Below, one piece after another: positions 18,393 to 23,375 of a DNA stretch of 23,375 bases. The first letter of the stretch is position 1. The number at the start of each line of letters is the position of its first letter. The stretch is from NCBI GenBank assembly GCA_003427395.1, contig BFEA01000545.1, positions 79,380-102,754 on the forward strand, written 5' to 3'. A program made the position numbers and the translations under genes. Below the pieces are notes generated by a model, which did no database searches, was not told the origin of the DNA, and saw only the letters and a list, made by a program, of their open reading frames with translations. This stretch comes from Chara braunii. Lineage: Eukaryota; Streptophyta; Charophyceae; Charales; Characeae.

Positions 18393-18870
18393 CAATCGCT
18401 TGACACCTCAAGGCAAGTCCAATCACAATCTCTAAGTTCCTTTCTTGCGCGATCTGGTACGGAGTCGGGGGTTTGGGAAGTCCCTTAAAGACCGTTATCT
18501 GTGTGCTCCAGTTAACGTCTTTCCCTAGAGCTAGTAACCTATCTCGCTCAGCTTCCACGACCTCTTCTGCTCCCTCCCAACAACGCCCGTAGACAAGGTC
18601 TACCCTTCTCTCCGCCGGTAAGTAGACCCTCACATCATATACGTCTAATTGGATAAACCGAACGGTCATCACATACAGCCTTATCTCTTCCCATCCGTTG
18701 TCAACAAAGTCGTATCTCTCTACCTCATACTGAACTGCTTCTTTCTTCCCTAGCGAACTCAAAAGGGTGCAGATAGTCGCAAATCTCTCCTAAGGGGGTC
18801 TGTTACCAGTAAAAAACCTCTCTCTTCTCGATCGCAACTCTCTCTCAGAGATGGTCGTATCTTTACTCAT
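18376..18870 (-). pseudogene. Accessory protein P2, paralogue of 19377-18880, one internal TAG
   Basis: ATG 18870 lies 9 nt after the TAG of the previous ORF and in the same frame. The product would be 164 residues with TAG at codon 27 (18790-18792). It aligns along its length with the upstream neighbour: N-terminal Arg cluster (LRSRRERF), YVMTVRF (residues 67-72), VYLPAER (82-88), YGRCW (94-98), RLLALGK, and ITVFKGLPKPPTPYQ (125-139). Every motif is offset by exactly four residues from the paralogue, so there is no internal indel after residue about 50. The predicted pattern is strand-strand-long helix-strand, then a Pro-rich loop and a helix. No known family recognised. Conservation of the paired motifs suggests past selection. 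Confidence 0.6.
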
Positions 18871-18879
18871 TCCCTCATC

Positions 18880-19377
18880 CTATCCATCCTTAGTGGTCTT
18901 CTTGAACTTGCCCTCGGTCTTGACGGTCCGAGCGAATTCAACTACTGCTTCCCATTTGTTTTGCTCTAGCCCTTGGTATGGAACAGGCGGCCTAGGCAGA
19001 CCATCAAAAATAGTGATGTCGTCGCAGACCTCCACAATCTTTCCCAGACCTTTTAACCTCTTTTCTTCTTCTCTTAATGCCCAGGCAACTCTTCTCCAGG
19101 TTCTTCCATATATGCAAAGTTCTTCTCTCTCTCTGGGTAGATATATGCCAATGTGGTACACTTCAAGATCACAGAACCTTACGGTCATAATATAGTATTG
19201 ATTCAGTTTTATCCTGCTGTTTTGCACTTGATACCTAATCACTTCGTATGGGAAAACTTCTCGTCTGCTAATCTCGCTCAGTTCGCGTAGTACCTTTTCA
19301 TGCTCATCCGCATAGGGCTCTTTCCCTCCTCCAAATCTTCGTCTTCTTTTTGCTAGCTTATCCGCTGGTAGCGGCAT
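18880..19377 (-). CDS. Accessory protein P1, unrecognised family, intact
   Basis: ATG 19377 to TAG 18880, 165 residues, no interruptions. Residues 7-20 are strongly basic (KLAKRRRRFGGGK), resembling a nuclear localisation signal. Then come a helix (HEKVLRELSEISRRE), YYIMTVRFCDLEVYHIGIYLP (61-81), YGRTWRRVAWALREEEKRL (90-108), and ITIFDGLPRPPVPYQ (121-135) followed by a helix. It is the best-preserved member of a small family that includes the next ORF downstream (18870-18376) and perhaps the previous one (19893-19396). It sits in a same-strand, same-frame series upstream of a retrotransposon gag. No catalytic motif, signal peptide or membrane span is visible. Function unknown. Confidence 0.65.
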   Translation of the reverse strand: MPLPADKLAKRRRRFGGGKEPYADEHEKVLRELSEISRREVFPYEVIRYQVQNSRIKLNQYYIMTVRFCDLEVYHIGIYLPREREELCIYGRTWRRVAWALREEEKRLKGLGKIVEVCDDITIFDGLPRPPVPYQGLEQNKWEAVVEFARTVKTEGKFKKTTKDG

Positions 19378-19395
19378 CTCTCATCCATGAGGCAT

Positions 19396-19893
19396 CTAAC
19401 ACTCTGCTGCGATCAGTGCTAAAGCTAACAGAACTTTGTCCCTGGATTCCTCCAAAAGCTCGTAAAACGTCTCAAAATCGTCTATATCGCCGAAATCCTC
19501 TATGTCTGAGAAAGTATGAAGGTACTCTTTCCAGTACTGGTTGTGCGCTTTGAAGATTCTAAGAACAGAGCTCTCTACTATGATTTTTGCAAAATCTCCT
19601 TACACTTCCGCCTCACTCTTCAGGACCTTTTCAACCTTCCTAGGAGTTTCACGCCACGCCCTACTCAAGGACAGCCCTTCGTAAGGGGACAATTGCAACT
19701 CATAGTTGATCAAACGTGCACTCCCCTCTCCTACCCAAAGTCCGGTCACTCGCGCTTTCTGAACCGCTTCTCTAGTGCTTTCTGCCTCTTCAACCAAGGT
19801 GAGCCTCTCTAGTTGCTCCAACTCTATTCTTACACAAGCGATTGGCCCATCCAACCTTCCGACAACTCGCATAGAATATTTCTCAAGGCTCAT
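19396..19893 (-). pseudogene. Accessory ORF P3, possible diverged member of the P1/P2 family
   Basis: ATG 19893 to TAG 19396 gives 165 codons with one TAA at codon 98 (19600-19602). The length equals that of P1 and P2 (165 and 164), and it lies 18 nt before P1 in the same frame. The first half reads MRVVGRLDGPIACVRIEL, a helix (LVEEAESTREAVQKAR), and INYELQLSPYEGLSLSRAW. The second half is helical and acidic (YWKEYLHTFSDIEDFGDIDD, FYELLEESRDKVLLALAL). The strand-helix-strand layout and PYEGL against PYQGL of P1 hint at kinship, but the similarity is too weak to assert. Both halves look protein-like, so the TAA is more likely a lesion than a natural end. Confidence 0.5.
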
Positions 19894-20001
19894 TCTTTCT
19901 TCTCATTTTCCGTCGTTTCTTCAATATTTGTTATTCTCTCTGACGTTGCAGACTATCTCAACTCCTCTTTCCTTCCTGTTGACTCGAGCGATCCCTCGTT
20001 G

Positions 20002-20241
20002 CTATGATCTCTCCTTTTGACGCTCTCTATAAATTTTAACCGCCATCTCCTGAAAAATTCTCTATCCTTCCTGAAAAAGTTTTTCCAGCGCCTTTGTCGC
20101 ACCCTCTATCTTACGCAGCTCACCCTCACCCTTGTTGGGCCCGCTGTCTTGAATCTTGATACCGAGTTCCCTAATTCGTTCTGCCACTGGTTTTATAATC
20201 CGCTCCTCAACCCTCTTTTTCCTTTCTTTTAGATCTTCCAT
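20002..20241 (-). pseudogene. Small charged helical ORF, one internal TAG
   Basis: ATG 20241 to TAG 20002 has 79 codons, with TAG at 20062-20064. The product is Lys/Glu/Arg-rich and almost entirely helical by pattern (DLKERKKRVEERIIKPVAER, EGELRKIEGATKALEKLF, then IFQEMAVKIYRERQKERS), so probably a coiled coil. An alternative frame shifted by one from about 20125 to 20030 is also open and basic (FFRRWRLKFIESVKRRD), so a frameshift cannot be excluded. The main frame is the one shared by the rest of the accessory block. Role unknown. Confidence 0.4.
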
Positions 20242-20279
20242 CACCTGCGACCCATCTCCCTCTTAACCTAAAACACTTA

Positions 20280-20372
20280 TCACATATTACTTCGAGCTTC
20301 TGCGGGCGTCTCGTCTCGAATTATCTCCAAACGCACTCTTCCTTTAACGCAGACAATCACCTCATATACCAT
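20280..20372 (-). CDS. Possible 30-residue ORF overlapping the end of copy B
   Basis: ATG 20372 overlaps the TGA of the preceding large ORF (20364-20362) by 11 nt and runs to TGA 20280. The short product starts MVYEVIVCVKGRVRLEII, a convincing pair of beta strands. The block frame over the same bases is interrupted by three TAA and reads Arg/Ser-rich. Either this is a genuine overlapping micro-ORF, or it marks a frame change in which the C-terminus of the large ORF once continued. Low support. Confidence 0.3.
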   Translation of the reverse strand: MVYEVIVCVKGRVRLEIIRDETPAEARSNM

Positions 20373-21570
20373 CCAGCTCAGTTAGGTTGTCCTCTACGCG
20401 CGCCCTGAGTAGAACAGTAATCGTGAAACCTTCATTCACTAATTGCCTACTTACCTCGATTCCAGCCGATCTCCGACCCGGCATACCTCCTGCTCTCTGA
20501 ACAAATACCTCAGGTCTTCTAGTCCCGCGTACTTCTCTTCCACACGTCTCCGACAGTATTCGACTAAGTCGACCGGCCTCAGACAGTCTACCCAACGTTG
20601 CGTCTATTAGATCTCTCAGCTCCTCATCATCAAAGTGCCTCCACCATAGACTGATCGCAAAATAAGTTTCTTTGAACCGTGGTGCCAACCCTAATCCAAG
20701 AGCAAGGTGTGTATGCCGGACCGCTCGCGTTAGGCTCCTAACTTTCCCGTATACTTGGTCTATCACGAACGGCGGGAGAGTCCACCTCCAACCCTGTACC
20801 GGATGAAGATCCTGCGGCGGCGGCCCGAACACGATACGCACTTGTGGTCGACCTTCTCCTGCTATCGATCTCGCCCTCCTAGCCAGAAGAGCTCTCGACA
20901 ACGCTTCATGTCTCCACAGGCTCTTCTCAATACCGACTAGCGTCAGTCCTACTTCAACCTCCCGCGTTCGATCATAAATAAGGTGTCCTATCAACTCCAC
21001 CTGCCTTCTACAACCTCGTCCCTTTACTTCTAAAACTATTGTCCAGAGAAACACTCCTTCTGCTATCCACGTCCCGGTGTATCTGAGTGGCACCCTATGG
21101 CTATCCTCCAATCGCACGGGAAGAGGTATGTCGTAGTCGAGCGCAGTCTCCCTAGGGTCGGCCAGTCTCCCCACTCTATAGGAGTCTGAGTCTCGCAATA
21201 GGACATAAGCCCACCATGCACTCGAATCACTCCTCATTACCATACGCCGCTCAATCCGTGTCACTCTTAGTCCTTTTGACGCACTCGATCTTACGACGCC
21301 ACTACCTTCTCAGACCATTCTACCACTCAGGCTCAATACAGTTGAGTAGGTGTTGTGCACTCTCCCGTCATCTCCATGGAAGCAGATGGTATAGTCGATA
21401 TATCTCTGACCTCTCCGTATCGCTAGGGCATGCTCGGTCATGAGTCTGATCTGGCGCGCAACATCGTCTATCATCTCTCCTTCCCAACCCTCTGTCCTAT
21501 CTCGTCGCACGGAAACGGTCACTCTCAACGTGTCCATGTCCGCCATCTTTACCGGCGCGTCCTGCAGCAC
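20362..21570 (-). pseudogene. Accessory large ORF, copy B, with one internal TGA
   Basis: One frame runs from 21570 to TGA 20362 with TGA at 21310-21312. The first 86 codons contain DTLRVTVSVRRDR, a helix (EMIDDVARQIRLMTEHALAI) and YIDYTICFHGDDG. The second part has ATG options at 21243 and 21237 and is open for 300 codons. From 21264 its motifs are VFLWTIVLEV (71-80), VELIGHLIYD (89-98), LWRHEALSRALLARRA (116-131), VRIVFGPPP (142-150), WTLPPFVIDQVYG (161-173) and YFAISLWWRHFDDEELRDLI. The same ordered motifs with similar spacing occur in the ORF at 22764-21916, so the two are duplicates of one ancestral domain of roughly 250 residues. No known family recognised. Beta-rich first half, mixed second half; no membrane segment. 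Confidence 0.55.
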
Positions 21571-21915
21571 CCGTCCTGCCTAAAGCTATCTCTCTGAGTC
21601 CACCAACCGTCTCCTCACTGAACTCGCCTCCAAACAACGCACGGATATGCCCTACCTCTAATCGTCTCTCGCATCCGGCATATCCTCATCTTCGTCCTAG
21701 TCTCGACCCCAAGGGATGGCCTCCTGTCCCTCGGCCTGAGGAAGATGTCCCCAGCCGTCCTCCAGCGGTGCCTCTCCACCTATCTGCTCCTCTCTATCGG
21801 CCTGAGCCAGATCTCCCCAACCCTGGTCCTGGTCGCCCCAAGGATCTACGTCATCGAAGTCCTCCCAATCCCGATCCTCGGCGTACCACCCAAGATCGTC
21901 TGCCTCTGGGTATAC
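21571..21915 (-). other. Acidic Trp/Asp/Gln-rich linker with internal repeat, five TAG at its end
   Basis: The frame continues unbroken after the TGA at 21916-21918 for 72 codons (VYPEADDLGWYAEDRDWEDF...). It carries a two-fold repeat, GWGDLAQADREEQIG and GWGHLPQAEGQEAIP, also evident in the DNA. TAG codons then occur at 21697, 21658, 21652, 21586 and 21580. A second very similar acidic segment (WDRDDDEEAWEPDWVDFEGE) precedes copy A at 23.0 kb, so each large domain is preceded by an acidic linker. This supports translation of the segment in its past. Confidence 0.45.
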
Positions 21916-22764
21916 TCACTGATAATACTCCTCAACCTCCCAGGTCGAGATGAGATGGCTCGGCCTCTCCTCACGAGTCTCGGCTAACAGCTGCCCTACT
22001 CCTGCTAGATGATCTGCAGGCCTCTGAGCCTCCCTCTCTAGCGCCGTCCTGAAAGTTAGGGGCTGGTATAAGGAGTATAGGTCAGGGCTCCCGGTAGGTA
22101 CAATGTCCCGCAAGAACTCAATCAGCTGGAGTCCTCGCTCACCGACAAGCGGCCCCGCTACAAACTGAGCATACAACACCCAGTCCCTATCAGCGTATCC
22201 TCGGCAGAGGCCGTCCAAGTCGAGAGCCGCGAAGTAGATCTCACCCAGACGCCTAAGTCCCCAAAGCTCCTCCGCCACAAAGTCCGGAAGTGTGACACAC
22301 AGTCGACTACTGGGATATGGGAAAAGTCCTCCGATCCTGAAGGTCGTCGTCACACTCCGAACTCTCCCGTGCAGCCGCTCTACCTCGCCGCCCGCGGAGC
22401 TCCCTCGAGCCAGTAAGATCGTCCTCGCGGTCTGCTCCTCACGCCAATGACCGTGCACAAGGCCGTGAAAATAGACCGTGGCTAGCACCTCCGGCGAGTA
22501 GTAGATGTGCCCTACCACCTCTATACTAGTCGTGCCAGGCCGTCGCCACCTCTGACTGTCCAGCTCGAATGTCTCGATGACGTACGGCCATAGGTGTACG
22601 TCCGGGCCCAATAATGTCGACGACCATCTGCTCTCTGTCGCATCCGCTGAAACCCCTCTAGCTGGCAGATCTAGAGCCACTCTGCCTGGCGTCACTGTCT
22701 CTGGAGGTCTAGGGCATCTAACGCTGTCGATCCGGAGCTCCAATCTACCAACCTGCTCTACCAT
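21916..22764 (-). CDS. Accessory large ORF, copy A, unrecognised domain, intact
   Basis: ATG 22764 to TGA 21916, 282 residues without interruption. Shared motifs with copy B: VHLWPYVIETFEL (56-68), IEVVGHIYYS (81-90), HWREEQTARTILLAR (106-120), FRIGGLFPY (142-150), VTLPDFVAEELWG (157-169), then YFAALDLDGL. Copy A lacks the Arg-rich C-terminus of copy B and instead ends acidic (STWEVEEYYQ). The conserved W-R-x-E-x(3)-R-x-L-L-A-R helix and the x-G-H-x-x-Y strand are the most distinctive features and are not known catalytic signatures to me. There is no signal peptide, membrane span or zinc motif. The three TAG just upstream (22849-22851, 22822-22824, 22810-22812) separate it from the acidic segment in the same frame. 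Function unknown. Confidence 0.6.
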   Translation of the reverse strand: MVEQVGRLELRIDSVRCPRPPETVTPGRVALDLPARGVSADATESRWSSTLLGPDVHLWPYVIETFELDSQRWRRPGTTSIEVVGHIYYSPEVLATVYFHGLVHGHWREEQTARTILLARGSSAGGEVERLHGRVRSVTTTFRIGGLFPYPSSRLCVTLPDFVAEELWGLRRLGEIYFAALDLDGLCRGYADRDWVLYAQFVAGPLVGERGLQLIEFLRDIVPTGSPDLYSLYQPLTFRTALEREAQRPADHLAGVGQLLAETREERPSHLISTWEVEEYYQ

Positions 22765-22848
22765 CGAATCGCGCCCTTCTATCGGCCGATACCAGTCACT
22801 AAACCCACTCTATCGTCGCACCTAGTATGCCCCTCTATACTTTACGTC

Positions 22849-23061
22849 CTATACCCGGACTACTACTCCTATCCTCGGGAAATGGACGTCGGTAACGTCG
22901 ATCTCCTCCTCCGGCTCAGAACTCTCGCCCTCGAAGTCGACCCAATCAGGCTCCCAGGCCTCCTCGTCGTCGTCTCTATCCCAACCGTTGTAGTCGTACT
23001 CGTCCTCCACACGATATGGACGAAGTCCGATCGCCTGGTGACAACGCCTCACCCTCGAGGT
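22849..23061 (-). CDS. Acidic segment at the 5' end of the accessory block
   Basis: The frame is open from the junction at about 23061 to TAG 22849. The first residues are basic/neutral (RRCHQAIGLRPYRVED), then strongly acidic with Trp (YDYNGWDRDDDEEAWEPDW, GESSEPEEEIDVTDVHF), ending in a beta-like VVVRV. There is no ATG; the only start-like codon is GTG 23052. The segment probably lost its beginning at the junction with the integrase tail copy. It resembles the acidic linker at 21915-21700 in composition and in its position before a large domain. Confidence 0.45.
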   Translation of the reverse strand, partial: TSRVRRCHQAIGLRPYRVEDEYDYNGWDRDDDEEAWEPDWVDFEGESSEPEEEIDVTDVHFPRIGVVVRV

Positions 23062-23375
23062 CGTGCGTCAATTGCGCCACTCTTCCTAATGCGGACTCTG
23101 CGCTTAGGTCTTTGTAGAACAAAGACCCATTTATTTTTCTTACCTAGCGTTAAGCCCTTCACTTTCCTGGTCTCAACTCTCTTCCTCTTCTTCGAACTCT
23201 CACCTACCTCGAATCGTCTCGACGGTCCTTCATTTGCCGCCTTGGCTTTCCCCTTTCCTTTAGCGTCTGATAGCGTCAGAGCAGGAGTAGAAGTCTCTCT
23301 TGGCTTAAACAACTTCAGTCTAGCCCCAGCCACAGGATCTTTCCACTTCGACCCATCTAGTTCAGCAATCATATA
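23062..23375 (-). pseudogene. Second copy of the integrase C-terminal region (partial, runs off the window)
   Basis: The frame from the window edge (MIAELDGSKWKDPVAGARLK, KLFKPRETSTPALTLSD...) to TGA 23049 matches the integrase tail of element 2 at about 98% DNA identity. Here the reading continues correctly as KWVFVLQRPKRRVRIRKSGAI, showing that copy 1 lost a base at about 11671. Homology stops at about 23064, where the acidic accessory segment begins. The basic tail is therefore truncated and this copy ends with a few unrelated codons. It is the 3' end of another element of the same family, or one edge of a rearrangement. Confidence 0.88.

Larger units (their letters stand above)
18376..23061 (-). 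other. Single-frame accessory block upstream of element 2 gag
   Basis: All open segments between 23061 and 18376 use the same minus-strand frame, including those starting at 23052, 22764, 21570, 20241, 19893, 19377 and 18870. Twenty-four stops interrupt this frame: 13 TAG, 7 TGA and 4 TAA. They cluster in four short stretches (22851-22810, 21699-21580, 20364-20263, 20064-19903). For seven independent ORFs to share a phase by chance is about 1 in 700. A decayed polyprotein, or an array grown by in-frame duplication, explains this better. The neighbouring gag-pol has many frameshifts by contrast. Confidence 0.55.

Noticed and set aside
18376-23061. Alternative genetic code (TAG/TAA as Gln, as in some ulvophyte algae) to explain the in-frame stops
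   Set aside because: Seven TGA codons also interrupt the frame and gag-pol on the same strand shows ordinary frameshift decay, so reassignment is not needed.

Overview
The window looks like repeat-dense nuclear DNA of a green plant lineage. It holds decayed Ty3/gypsy-type LTR retrotransposons on both strands, microsatellites, poly(A)/poly(T) runs, a candidate spliced exon, and no bacterial gene organisation. The style of the Gag and Pol proteins reminds me, from memory and unverified, of the elements abundant in the charophyte alga Chara braunii; I would treat that as a working guess. No intact host gene is visible.

Layout. (1) Bases 1 to about 3,947, plus strand: a 5'-to-middle fragment of a Ty3-like element. 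It has a leader with an array of TTGACC motifs, gag with a coiled coil, capsid-like domain and intact CCHC knuckle, an aspartic protease with a DSG motif, and the start of reverse transcriptase. It is broken by in-frame stops, frameshifts and a 10-bp duplication, and is cut off just before the RT active-site box at a GC-rich palindrome followed by A16. (2) About 3,950 to 11,420: a patchwork of tandem duplications, microsatellites, a second unrelated gag-like remnant (6,472-7,192), a 45-bp repeat that stays open in one frame, one candidate exon with textbook splice signals, a degenerate satellite-like zone and an AT-rich repeat. (3) 11,425 to 17,884, minus strand: a nearly complete but frameshifted second Ty3-like element: gag, protease, RT-RNase H, and integrase with a basic tail. 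(4) 18,066 to about 23,061, minus strand, directly upstream of that gag: an array of unrecognised ORFs. (5) 23,062-23,375, minus strand: a second copy of the integrase tail, about 98% identical to the one at 11.6-11.9 kb.

The most interesting part is region 4. Seven successive coding segments, separated by stop codons, share one reading frame over about 4.7 kb. They include two pairs of clear internal paralogues: 22,764-21,916 with 21,264-20,362, and 19,377-18,880 with 18,870-18,376. Acidic Trp/Asp-rich linkers join the larger pair. A further ORF overlaps the end of the block by 17 nt, and four copies of a 26-bp repeat separate it from gag. I recognise no family. Placement upstream of gag recalls the extra ORF1 of Tat/Ogre-type elements, but I see no sequence evidence of homology.

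Region 4 and the adjacent gag-pol have decayed differently. Gag-pol shows about seven frameshifts and five in-frame stops in 6.4 kb. The accessory block shows no detectable frameshift but 24 in-frame stops, more than half of them TAG. Either the stops separate real small ORFs, or a long polyprotein has suffered C-to-T change without indels.
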